From Azorinus chamasolen (Eukaryota > Mollusca > Bivalvia > Cardiida > Solecurtidae): DNA of 64,000 nucleotides. Below are positions 1-13,100 of this stretch, piece by piece. The notes beneath the pieces were generated by a model, which searched no databases, was not told where the DNA came from, and saw nothing but the letters and a program-made list of their open reading frames with translations. Each line of letters opens with the position of its first letter. The stretch's first letter is position 1. Both the position numbers and the translations under genes were made by a program. Where the stretch lies: positions 33,421,784 through 33,485,783 of the forward strand of contig OY755251.1 of NCBI GenBank assembly GCA_963576725.1. The letters are read 5' to 3'.

Positions 1-65
1 ATGCAAATTTTATGAAACTTCACTAATTCTCTCATTGACACCGTTTGACGCCTCTGTAAAAGTCA

Positions 66-283
66 TTAATTCCCTACTTGACACCTCTTGACGCCTCTGT
101 AAAAGTCACTTTTTGAAAACATTGTGTGAAATAGAGTATTTGGTCTTATGGAACAAATACTCTATTTATCATAATAGCTTAAAAACTACACACTTATAAA
201 AAAATCTTTTTCTCTAGCAAATGCTCCTTTTTGACAGATTTAAGAGGTTGGATCTAAAAATGGCCTATGAGGGAATGGGTTAA
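66..283 (-). mobile_element. Family A palindromic element, diverged
   Basis: Core GAGTATTTGGTC-ATGGAACAAATACTC, right end TATGAGGGAATGGGTTAA. The terminal segment GACGCCTCTGTAAAAGTCA is duplicated just left of it (28-66). Confidence 0.7.
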
Positions 284-581
284 GAGAGGTTTTGCTTAAA
301 TGATATACTGTAAAACATGTGTTGCATGCTGAAATTTTTGCAAAATTTTGTTGTTCAGTTCTTGTAATATACAAACTATAAACATGTACTTAAATCATCT
401 TTTTTTTGAAAAAAAAAATACATTCTTTGGGGCAGATAGGTTGCTTTTTTGTTTTCAAATTTTTACAGTGTCACCTACTGTAGCAGGATGATACTTTGGG
501 ACCACTTCTCATTTGCCTGTCCCTCATACTGTCTGTCTATCACACTTTGTGTTGCACATAATTTTCATTACACTTCTGCAG
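284..581. other. Unassigned sequence
   Basis: AT-rich, no repeat or exon recognised, except the pyrimidine tract leading to the acceptor at 581. Confidence 0.5.
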
Positions 582-634
582 GCAGGTGACACAGGTGTTC
601 CTTCGAACACTCTTGTTTATTCTAACAGCACAAA
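582..634 (+). CDS. Possible upstream exon, phase not resolved
   Basis: A pyrimidine tract and CTGCAG acceptor precede an open stretch (AGDTGVPSNTLVYSNST) followed by a GTAAGT donor. Its end phase does not match the exon at 933, whose frame is fixed by downstream exons. Either a small exon is missed in between or this is not an exon. Confidence 0.2.
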
Positions 635-679
635 GTAAGTACATGTATTAGTTGGTTTGAAACCACGTGATATGCCTGA

Positions 680-830
680 TGAATTTTCATAGTGGAATGG
701 TTTATCATTGTTGAATGGTGGAGTCCATTTAGTATGAAAGTTTATAATTTGCAAGAAGATTTTGAATGATTAACAGTGCAGACCCTGATCAGAGGGCTCT
801 TTTAGGAGCTGTCTGATCTGGATGTACATG
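680..830. mobile_element. Family F-like fragment
   Basis: TGATGAATTTTCATAGTGG with GTGGAGTCCATTTAG, then core AACAGTGCAGACCCTGATCA-GAGCTGTCTGATCTGG. Related copies are at 2402-2608 and 53175-53300. Confidence 0.55.
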
Positions 831-932
831 TACATTGAATGTAAATGATTGTAAATCCATTCTCCGCATTCAAGGGCTTTAAAAAGAGATACAAATTCTA
901 ACAAAGCTTTATGAATCTATCATTATTTTCAG

Positions 933-988
933 GCCACACCTCGACAGTGTTTTGCTTCTCCAAGGCCAAATCCATCACAGACAAACAG
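933..988 (+). CDS. Ser/Arg-rich gene, first exon seen
   Basis: TTTTCAG acceptor, GTATTG donor, phase 0 in and 2 out. Encodes [18 protein letters not shown]. The frame is chosen because only it joins the next exon without a stop. Confidence 0.65.
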
Positions 989-3900
989 GTATTGCAAGAG
1001 TATTGCTTATTCTCACTGATTAGAATTTGGATATAGTTGGGGAAAGCGGCATCTGACAGCTATGAGAACAGTTTACAAATGAAAAATTGCTTCATGTGCT
1101 TCTATTAATCCATTGCAAACATAGTAGACCCAGATCCGATGGCCCCTGTAGGAGTGGTCTGATCAGGGTCTGCTGTGTTTGCATATGAAATAATATATAT
1201 GGATATGTAGTTCTAGTTTTTCTCATGGCAAAAACATTCCTTTGTTCATTGTGCCATTATAAAAGTTTGTGTAATTAACCCTTCGCTTGCTGAATTTTAA
1301 AATACATTTCTCCTTCTTTACCCATGCTCTGTTGTATAATTACATATATCTTCACTGTGTACAAGTATTTCGCTGTGCAATCACTGCTGTGGAGTGCACT
1401 GGTTGCACAATCAATTTGTAAATAGTGCAGACCCTGATGAGACAGCTCCTGCAGGAGCTGTCTCATCTGGGTCTTCACTATTTACAGGTAGATATATTGA
1501 CGTAAATAGCAAGCGAGGGGTTAATATTCATGCATTTGTTATTGTTTACATGAATATTCATGATGTATAGTGTAAGTAAAGACTGTGTCAGTGGGTTGTA
1601 TTTTCATATACATGTATTACAATGGCAAATCAAAGCTGTGAATTTTGCAGTTGTGTCCTCTGGGACATTTATGTATGCCTCTTGCCTACAGTCATCTAAA
1701 TTCTTCTATACTCTTTTATATATACTCGCGGCGGCATTGTGGTCATTGTCGATGTCATCGTCGTTGTGGTAGTTGTCGTCCGGAAACCTTAACATTAGCT
1801 GTTACTTTTTTACTATTCATACAAATCTTATAAAACTTAAGACATTTCATCACCATCACAAGGGCTACAATCGAACAGATGAACATTGACACCAGCATTC
1901 GGTGCTCTTGTTTATGACAACAAATTGCCAGTACATACACATGTAACAAAGTTTGACGTCCATTAGTCACTGAACTTAACTCTGTCAGTACAGTTAAGAT
2001 ATACTTTTATTATCGTAAGTATTCGCAAAGACAAACTTATGCAAATAATGTAGATCCAGATCAATTGGCTGCTAAAGGAGCCATTTGATTTGGATCTACA
2101 CTATTTGTTACTATGTCAGTCTAATTTGGAGTTATCAAAATGACATGTTCAGCTTTACAGCCAGTGGAGAGGGGAGATTTTGTGTCAGATTACTTAGAGT
2201 AACTGAGGTAGTAAAACCTCTGTTATGCAAATAGAATTCTGTACTGCTTGGAAGAGACAGCTTCTTTTATTTTTGTTGTCTCTGTCCTCAGCTCCAGTGA
2301 CTTTGGAAAAGGTGATGGAGCAGTCATGGCATATGAACCGAGCAGTGCTAGAAGGGTGAGTAACCTTAACTCTTACTGGGGAAATGTCATCTCACTCAGA
2401 TTTTAATGATTCTCATGCTGAATTTTCAAAGTGGAATAGCCCATCATTGTTTAATGATGTACATTCAGTATAAAAGGTGACAATTTGTAAGAGGATTTTG
2501 AATGATAAGCAGTGCAGACCCTGATTAGAAGGCTTCTAACAAATGTGCCTGTAGCTAAATATTGGGGGGTCCTGTAGGAGCCATCTGATCAGGGTCTGCT
2601 TTGTTTGCTTATGAAATGATATAGATCTCATTCTACAGTTTCTGCTGTGACAAAAACTTCATTTGTCCATTTGCCATAATAGAAATCAATTTTCATCATG
2701 TCATCATTTGTTACATGAATATACATGAGGTACAGGGTTAAACTGCAAAACAGTCCATACCAGTACACATACATGTACAGTAGAACCTGTCTTATGCAGC
2801 CATCAAAATGAGATCTAATTATGGGCCTCTAAGATATGTGATAGCTTAATGCCAGTCAAAAGTAATGCGGAAAGATCATATAGGAGCTTTCTGCATTACT
2901 TTGCTCTCCATTAACCCTTTCCCTCATATTGACGACTTTTGGCGACTGTGTAAAAGTCACTTTGTGAAATCATTGTGATAAATAGAGCATTTGCTCCTGT
3001 AGGAGCAAATGCTCTATTTATCACAATGATTTCAAACTACAAAATTCTAAATGTTTCCTTTTCTCTAGTTAATGCTCCTTTTCGGTAGATTTATTAAAAG
3101 AGGTTGTATCTAAAATTAGCCTATGAGGGAATGGGTTAAGCAACCACCTGATTTTAATATTCCTAAGATTAATAAATGAATGGCAGCTTAAGACAGGTTC
3201 TACTGTATTTATAATTGACTTGTATTTTTTCAGAAGGACCGTAACAGTCCAGAAGGGGCTAGTGGGACCTACGAGAACAATCTTATTAGTGGTTCATACA
3301 ATGAAGCTGAGCAGGCGGCATCTTTCCAGGAGGCCCTGATGGCATGGCGACAAGAGCAGCCTACTGAAGATGACAGCAGGAAGAGTAACTCCGGGGGAAA
3401 ATCTCACACTCCTCGTGGTGTGCCATATTCCCCTGTACAAACACCTAGTAAGTTATGATCATATATATCTAAAACGGAGTGGGTAAAATGCCAAAACAAA
3501 ATTAAATCAAAGTGTTACAGACGCTGTAGTATTATTTGCATTGGATCAATGTTTTGAAAATCAAATTTCTGATATCGACTAAGCTTAGTGCACTTTGACA
3601 TGAAATTTTGTGTCTATAAGGGAAAGGAATAACACTCTTTCCAGTAGGTAATTCAGAATTAAGCAACCACCTGCTTTTTAACACTCCTATGTTCAATAAA
3701 TGAATGACAGCTAAAGACAGATTCTACTGTACCTATTGTAGCTGTGAATGTGGAGATGAGCACTGGAACGGTTGACACTCAACAAGACATCGAGATTAAA
3801 TTTAACACGTCTACGATGAGCTATGCTGATAGGCTACTACTTAAGAAACACAGACGGACAGATGTTGATGCCATGTTCACACCCAGAGATGGCAGTTCCA

Positions 3901-4167
3901 GTGCCCGACAGACGCCCAAGCCTACACCAAGACAAGCCTCAAGGCCACGTTCTAGAAACTTGCAAAGGGAGGGATCGAGGTCTTCAGTCCAAATTGAGGA
4001 GTTTGATGAAAATGATTTTAGTAAGTGACCGGGAAGCACTCTGAGCAAATTGCCTGTTGCTGGAATTGTAATGCCTCAAGGATCTAAATGAAGTGATATT
4101 GTTTTTGGTCTTTCTTTCTGTCTGTCTGTCTGTCTGTCCGTCTGTCTGTCTGTCTGTCTGACAGACC

Positions 4168-4199
<32 letters not shown>

Positions 4200-7100
4200 G
4201 TCTGTCTGTCTGTCACTGTCTCTGTGTCAGTCTCTGTCTGTCTGTGTCTCTGTCTGTGTCTATCTCTGTCTGTCTCTGGGTCTGTCTGTCTCTCTGTCTG
4301 TCTATAAATGGAATTTGATAGATGTTTCTTTAGTTTTTAAAATGGCTACAATGTTCCACCTTCCATATTTCATTATAACTATTTTGTCATTGAATACCCA
4401 GTAGGTATTGAAATTTGAAATAAACACAGAACAGGGAAAGGGTTAAAAACTTAAAATATGGCATCTGATCAAGTCCTGCACTCTTTACCACCATTTTGTT
4501 GCAAAACATGTTGACCCTGATTAAAATTTGTTCCCATGTTAGTAACTTATTTTGATCTTCACGGTTTGCAATAATATTTTAGCAATATGATACCTTTTCC
4601 CCTGATCACGGTATTTTATTGTTTTACAGATGAAGATGACAGGGTGGACTTCAGGTCTCTGCTTGAGGCTGTGCAAATGAATGACCCAAATGCAAATGCT
4701 ACCCACAGCCACAACTCTGTGTCTATTGTAGAGGTCAATGAGTCAGTAGTAAGTATAATACTTTTACAGAGGTCCAGATAAGATGCATAAATTTAAACAG
4801 TTTCAAGATAAACTCCTTTCGTTCTCCACCAAACCCTATATTGTGCCCACTCTTTAGAATCGTCTCTTTGAGACGATTCTAAAGAGTGGTCACAATATAG
4901 GGTTTGATGGAGAAGTGATGATTTTTGTATCTGAGTGGGCACTGTAAAGGGTTAATATATATCCTCACTGAACTAAAATGTGACTACACTTTTGAATTTC
5001 GAGATGATTTATATTAATAGTCACAGCTATGGGTTTGATGGAGAAATGAATTACATGTAATTAGTGTTAAGAAATATTAGTATTACATGTATGTTGAGCC
5101 TTGTATTTGACTTTGTGTTTTCAGTCTGATCAGGCTATAGAACAGAGTAAAAGTTACAAGATACAGGAAGAGGGAGGAGCAGAACTGTGGTCTACAGATG
5201 CCATGTAAGAACTGCCTCTGTCTCTGTCTGTGTGTGTGTGTGAATCTCTGCTTGTCTTTATCTGTCTCTCTTTGTCTCTGTCTTTCGATCCCCCTCTCCC
5301 TCTCCCTGACTTCTGTCAATGTCTCTTTCCCTCTCTTTCTGTCACTCTCTGTATCTGCCTTTCTCTGCCTGCCTCTTTCTGTCTGTCTCTCTTTGTCTCT
5401 CTCTTTCTATCCCCCTCTCTCTCCCTCGCTGTTTCCCTCTCTTTCTGTCAGTCTCTGTGTCTACATCTCTCTACCTGCCTCTCTGTGTTTGTCTCTTGCT
5501 GTGTCTGTCTCTCTGTTCATCTGCCTTTCTCTTACTCTATCTGTCTATGTCTGTCTCTATTGTGTCTCTGTCCCTCTGTCTGTCTGTGTCTATGTCTGTC
5601 TCTGTTTGTTTTGCCCCAACTACTTCTGAGAGTGGAGTTGAGGAGTGTTTATATATACCTTTGTCTGCCTGTCAGTTTGTCATGCATGACTCAAAATGTG
5701 CTTGTATTTCACTACAATCATGAACAAATAGGACGGTTGGTTATTATGTGAATATGATTGCAAACAGAGTAGACCTGCTGTAGAAGCTGTCTTATCTGGG
5801 TCTACTCTGTTTACAAAGGCGTAAAAAGTTGTCTTTATGAGGTAAAGTGTTTGCTTTTAGCCCTCTACAGATGAAGTGTAATAACTTGCACAGACAGTTT
5901 ACGTCCAGTTTGACATTCTTAATCATGTTTTTGCCACAAAATACATGATATAAAATCAAATGTAAAATCTGAAGTAGACAACATTATTAGCTCGTCTGTT
6001 TCGAAGAAAAGTCGAGCTATTGTGATCACTGGGTCCTAGGCGTTGTCGTCGGCGTGCAAAAACTTTAATGTAGCTCATTACTCGAAAAGTATAAGAGGTA
6101 TCAACATGAAACTTCATAGGTTAGTAGATCTCATTGAGGGGAAGGCCCCTACTTAACCCTTTTACTGCCAAAGTCTGTCGTCTGCTAACTTTGTCGTCTG
6201 CTACAAATTTTTATTTTTTTGATTTTCTTCATTTTTGTTTCAAAAACATAGTAACAGTAACAAACAGTTTGGATCCTGATGAGACGCCGAGTTACTCGGC
6301 GTCTCATCTGGATCCAAACTGTTTGCATAGGTAATCACAGATCCGGCATTGGCAGCGAAAGGGTTAAGAACGATAACTCTTGATTTCAAAATTTTGGAGT
6401 CTAAATTTCTTTTCTTTTTTTTAATTTAGCTGGACAAGCACCAAACAGACGAGCGTTGGCGCCACACGCGGCTCTTGTTTCAATGTTGAATTTGTCCCAG
6501 CAGACTAAATCTTGAAACTCATGTTTTGTTTTTCTTTTCAGGAAAAGGGCAAAAACTAAAGAAAACATTGAAGTCAAACCTCCACGCTCAGCTAAAAGTT
6601 CTCGACGAAGATCAGCCAAGCGAGGCGTACGGCTCAGTACAGAAAGTCCTACACAGTCGCCACCTGATAAAACTGACAATGTTCGCTCCCAGGATCTAGA
6701 CAATGACAACTCATATGTGCTTGGTGCTAAATTAAATGACATTGAAAATGAGTTGAAAAGGGCTAAGTCAAGAACAGAAAGATTGAATGCATCACCTTTC
6801 CCTTTTACAAAGGAATTACCTCAAGGAAATGATTCTATGCATGTATCAAACATATCATCAGCTGAGAACGAAAATATAGTTCCTACAAAACCTCGCCCAC
6901 AGTCAACGAAGTCCCGCCCCCAGAGTGGAAAGAAATCCCGCCCCCAAACTGGAACTAGCAATAGACCTTCTAGCAGGCAGACGAGGCCAAATTCAAGAAC
7001 AGCCAGCAGAATAGGATCAAGTCGAGCAGCCTCTAGGATTGAAAAGTAGGACTTGCTTGTAAACTATTTTCTTCATAAGTATCTATGAGAGAAACCATCC

Positions 7101-10100
7101 AATAATGAATTGAACTTGATTTAATTCTTGTATAAATGAATAGAAATAAGGAAACTGATTGCCATACCATGTAACATATTAGCAAACAGTGCAGACCCTG
7201 ATTAGACAGCTCCTACAGCTTGCCAGGTTCTAATCTGTTTGAAAAGGCAAACTGTTTTCAATATTGACATCATATTTATTACCTGCATTTTTGTATTGAT
7301 ACACGAACACATGAAATATTGTATAGAGTAGACCCAGATAAGACTTCTCCTGTAGGAGCTGTCAGATCAGGATCTGTTCTGTTTGCTAGTGGTATTTGAT
7401 GGTTCCTTCTTTGGCTTGAAAAATGTCTCCTGTCCTTGTTTCATTATAAAGTTCTGTCAGTGATTATTCATATGTTTGTCTGTCTGAATATGCAAGATAA
7501 GTATGGTAACCGTGAATCTTGCAATAGTATTTGAACTAGAATTAGTCTGTTTCATGTAAATATGAATGATTGACCTTCAGTATAAGTTATGCTTTGTACA
7601 GTGAACAAGATTCGAAACTGATGGAGAAATAATCAGTGATTATTTGCAGTAATAGTGAACTGACGGCTTGAAAAGTTGGTAATGATTGCAGATGACAGTG
7701 TTTTCAGATGACAGTGTTTTACAGCCTACAATGCTTGCAAATGATAAAGAATACAGATCTATGACAATATTTGCAGATGACAATATTTGCAGATGACAAT
7801 GTTTCATATGACAGATGACACTGTTTGCAGATGAACAGATGACTGTTTTCAGATGACAATGTTTTCAGATGACAGTGTTTTTAGATGACATTGTTTGCAG
7901 ATCACAATTACTTAGCATGCAAACAGTTAGCTGAGGTTTTGTTAGTAGCTTTCTTCCAAACATATTGCAATGTAACATACACCATACACCATCATGTAGT
8001 CTATGTAGTTCACAACATTCCATAACATGTTTCAGTCCTGGCCTGTTGACCAAAGGCCCAAGTGAAGCCCTCCAGCAGATTGCCAGGATGACCCCGACCT
8101 CTGACCCATACAAGGGCATGGACAGTTTCTTCATGGTCGGCGTGCAGCCCACTGATCAGACTGATGAAGAGAGAACACTCACACCAACACAGCATAAAAA
8201 CAAGGAGGAGAAAATCAAAGTCAGCTATCAATGTAAGTTTTTTTTCTTACCCTCATGAATATTCATGTAAGAAAGGATGACTGTATGAATATTATTGAAC
8301 TGAATTTTAATAATGGCATAATAAAAATAGAATATTTTATTAACTCATTCCTCCATAGGCTATTTTTAGACCAAGCATCTTTGAATTAATCTACCCACAA
8401 GGGGCATTTACTAGAGAAAAGTAAAATTTTAGAATTTTGTAGTTTGAAACCATTGTGCTAAATAGAGCATTTGCTCCTATAGGAGCAAATGCTCTATTTA
8501 TCACAATAGTTTCAAGAAGTGGTTATTACAGAGGCGTAGAAAGGCTTATTCATAGAGGAAAGGGTTAAGGCAGAACTGGATAATACATATTATTTCATGA
8601 GCAAACAGAGCAGACCCAGATCAGCTGGCAGCTACAGAAGCCATCTGATCTACATCCTACTTTGTATGCAATGTCGTGAAAATGCGTTTTTTATGAGGTA
8701 AAGCATTAACCCATTCTTTCATAAGCTATTTTTAGGCCTAACCTCTTTGTATAAATATACCAAAAAGGGGCATATATTGGCAAAAAGGTAATTTTTACTG
8801 TTTTTTTAGAATTGTGTAGTTTTGAAACCATTGTGGTAAATATAGCATTTGCTCCAATAGAGCAAATGCTCTATTTATCACAATGGTTTCAAAAAGTGAC
8901 TTTTACAGAGGAGTCAAAAGGGGCCAATATGAGGGATAAAGTTGATGCCATTATTGTTAAAGTGATTGTCTCTACAATAAAAACATATTTCTATAACGTC
9001 ATGAAATATGGTATTTGTTATGTCCAATCATTCTAATGAAAAATGTCAAATTGATCTTATTTCGAAAAATGCCCCTGTGATACAAAATAAACTGTTTTTT
9101 GTCATCACAAGTTCTCCCCATAGAGTGTTACTACAAGAGACTTGCACCCAACTTACAATAAAATGTATTTGATTTTCTCTCTTTCAGTGTACAATATGGC
9201 TCCACGGTCATGGAAACCTGACTTTAGTTTGGCTGATGCAGTTGATACAGAAACTGTAGACACTGGGGAGGCGGAAGATGACAGGGCCAGTTCAGTAATG
9301 GCCTATCATGCATACAGGTACTGAAAGACATTTAAAACCATGTACATGTTGAAATAATGACTGTATGGATGCCCCTTTACTCCATTAACCCATTACCTCA
9401 TATGCTATTTTTAGATACAACCTCTTTGAATAAATCTACCAAAAAGGAGCAATAACTAGAGATAGGGAAATGTTTTAGAATTTTGTAGTTTGAAACCATC
9501 GTGATAAATAGAGCATTTGCTCCTATAAGAGCAAATGCTCTATTTATCACAATGGTTTCACAAAATGACTTTTACAGAGGCGTCAAAAGTCGTCAATATG
9601 AGGGAATGGGTTAATACACCCTTCTATGCCCTTGCAAATAGAATAGTCTAGACCCAGATCAGATTGCTCCAATAGGGTCTGCACCGTTTGCTTATGATAT
9701 GATATAGATATGATTCTACAGTTTCTGCCCTGGCCAAAATTGCCTGTGTCCATATTTTATTATAACAACTGATCTAATATATATTCATATTATTAGTTTA
9801 CAGAAATATTCACAGTAAAGGATTAATTAGACACATGTTATAATGCTGTTATTAACAAGTGGGGGAGGGGATATTTGGCCTGATATGATAGACATACCTT
9901 TGAACATCTGTGCAAACAGAGTAGACCCAGATCACAAGGCTCCTGTAGGAGCTGCCTGATCAGCATCTGCTCTGCTTGCTTATGGAATTAACAGATGAGT
10001 ACTACCAGTCACTTGCAGGGCTTAAATTACTAATATTTCTCATCCTAGGATGGGTAATGAATTCTCTTTATTCCATAAAATTAAATACACCTTTTCACGG

Positions 10101-13100
10101 CTTAACAAACAAAGTAGACCCAGATCAGACAGTACCTAATTCTCCACTTTCTGCCACCACCAAAAATGCTGGGTTCATATATCATTATAGCCAGTAGATA
10201 TTCATACAGTAAATCTTCCTATCAAGAGTATTTACAAGGTAAAAGTTTAACCCTTTCCTTGTTCTATGTTTATTCCAAATTTCCATACCTTCTGAATATT
10301 CATGAATAAAATAGTTATAATGAAATATTGAAGGTGAAACAATGTAGCCATTTTAGAAAGTAAAGAAATAGATCTTTTAAATTCCATTAGCAAACAGAGC
10401 AGACCCAGATCAGATGGCTCCTATAGGAGCCATCTGATCTGGGTTTACTCTGTTTGCAAATGCATGAAAACGCTTTATATGAGGGAAAGGGTTAACCTAG
10501 ACTTGTTTTGTTTTCAGTGAGCAACTGGTGTCTGATATAACAGAGAGGCTTATCAGTAGATTTGGGGAGCTTCCTCTTGATGATGACTCTCTCTCTGACA
10601 ACAGCAGTGGAGGAGGAGGAGCTCACAGGAGTCTGGGGGAGGAGTATAGAACAATGAGGTACAGTGACAATTGTTTGTATCAGACATAATGATGTATAAA
10701 CATGAGCGGGCTGAATGAAACAGATGATTGCTTAAACCTTTCCTCCATAAATACGCCTTTCTACGCCTCTGTAATAGTCACTTCTTGAAACCATTGTGAT
10801 AAATAGAGCATTTGCTCCTATAGGAGCAAATGCTCTATTTATCACAATAGTTTCAAACTTCAAAAATTTTCCTTTTCTCTGGTTGATGCTTCTTTTCTGT
10901 AGATTTATTCAAAGATATTGGATCTAGAAATAGCCTATGAGGGAATGAGTGAAATCAGTACCAAATGAATATTCATGTAAAAAATAATGACTGTATGTCT
11001 GCATTAATTATGTTAAAAATGGGTTATGAACAAGAGAATATTTGGTCCTGGCATAACCTGAAGCAGATTTTTTATTATTCCATAGGCAACAGAGAAGACC
11101 CTGATAATACAGTTCCAACAGGAACTTTTGATCTGGGTCTACTCTGTTTGCAAAGACATACTATGAAGAAAAAAATAAACAATTAAGACCTACATTAACT
11201 TTCAATTGTGATGTTGGCCATATTATATTTGACAGCTGTAAGCCATTGGTGTGCAATTGTAATAGCAAACATGAACTTTTGAACAAGGTGTAACAGAGAC
11301 TTCTTATTTGCACAAATGATTATACAGACAAGACTTGTGCAAATGCTGTACTGAACATTACATCCTAAACCAGATAAATTAATTGTTCAGCTTGTGGACT
11401 GATTAAATCAACTTGGAATAATGAAGAAATTGGAAAGATTGCAAACTCAAGCTTTCATGTGTTTGTTTTAAAACATGGCAATGTTTTCTGAAATTTTCAG
11501 CCGGAGTCAAAGTTCCAGCCTTCACAACTCGCCAATAATATCTGGACGTGGCACTCCTGTGCAATACAGGCCCCAGGCACGGGAATCTAGTCAGCTAGCT
11601 GCCCAAACACCCAGAAAGTCTCACCAGGATCTGCCTGTCCAGAGTGCAAGAAAAACAAAACAAGGTCTGGTCAATCAGACACCTAGACAAACGCAACCAT
11701 TATCTCGCTCTCAGACCCCAAGGCTGTCAGCTTCAAAGAGAGATATCCAGACACCAAGAAGGTCAAAGACTTATCATGAACAACTAGAGAGACCTGTCTC
11801 CAGGGCAATTGGTATGTTCATTTTTATTATGCTGAGTAGAGTTTTGTCCACTTTAACCAAGGCTGTTTCTTAAACCCTTTCCTTGTTCTATGGTTATTCC
11901 AAATTTCAATACCTACTGAATGGGCAAAATAGTTATAATGATATATTGAAGGTGCAACATTGTAGCCATATTAGAAATTAAAACAACAGATCTTTCAAAT
12001 TCTATAAGCAAACAGAGCAGACCCTGATCAGAGGCTCCTCTAGGAGCCATCTGATCTGGGTCTTCTCTGTTTGCAAATGCGTGAAAACAGGTTTAAATGA
12101 GGGAAAGGGTCAAAGCTTTTCCTGAAGAATATTCATGTATGAAATAATGGCATCATGAGTATTACACTCATGGCATATGTACACATAATTCTGTGGTATT
12201 AGTAGAATCTGTAGGGTCAGATCTATTTTTCATAAGCAAACAGAGCAGACCCTGATCAGATGGCTCCCATCCATTCTACTCTGTTTGCAAAGGGGTTTGT
12301 ATGAGGGAAAGGGTTAACCCATTACCTCATAGGCTATTTTTAGATCATTGAATAAATCTACCGAAAAGGAGCATTAACCAGAGAATAGGAAAATTTTAGA
12401 ATTTAGTAGTTTGAAACAACTATGATAAATAGAGCATTTGCTCCTGTAGGAGCAAATGCTCTATTTATCACAATGGTTTCAACTAGTGACTTTTGCAGAG
12501 GCGTCAATATGAGGGAAAGGGTTAACCTTTTCCAGATGAATAGTCATGTAACAAATAATGATATTATCATGGATATTGTTTAGATGAATATTTATAATGG
12601 TATATGAAGACAAGAAAGTTTTGCTTGGACAGAAACTGTGAAATCAGATCTGTATTAATCTAGAAGAAAACAGAGCAGACCTTGATCAGACGGCTCCTAC
12701 AGAAGTCATCTTATCTGGGTCTACTCTGTTTGTAGAACCCTTTACCTAATTCATGTAAGAAAAACTGACATTATCAATAGCAATACACAGGATTTTTTGG
12801 CAGATACTGTTAAATTAGATCTACATGTACATATATCCACAAGCAGAGGGAGTAGACACAGATTAGACAGCTCCCACAGAACCTGTTTTATCTGGGTCTA
12901 CTCTTATTACAAAGGTGAAAAGGTGATGCTGTGCAGAAGTTATACAGAAAGCTCCCTTTTTCTTGCAGTAAGCAGTTGCTTTATTTAGACCTCAGTATTT
13001 ATTTACTAAATTGTCCTTTTAAACAGGTTCTACTGTAAAAAATTTAATACATTTCTAATGCTTCTTTGAAATGTTGTTCATGTTCAGTAATGGATGGAAA

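Noticed and set aside
933..988. Alternative frame of the first exon ([15 protein letters not shown])
   Set aside because: It leads to a stop in the exon at 3234, whereas the chosen frame joins all later exons.
5198..5751. Overlapping LSLSLC-rich open frames
   Set aside because: They translate a CT-rich low-complexity tract in all three frames and lie in an intron.
6134..6334. Frames with SLDPDET and SASH peptides, also at 13544, 29272, 49742 and 60296
   Set aside because: The peptides are translations of the family C palindrome core and appear wherever that repeat is.
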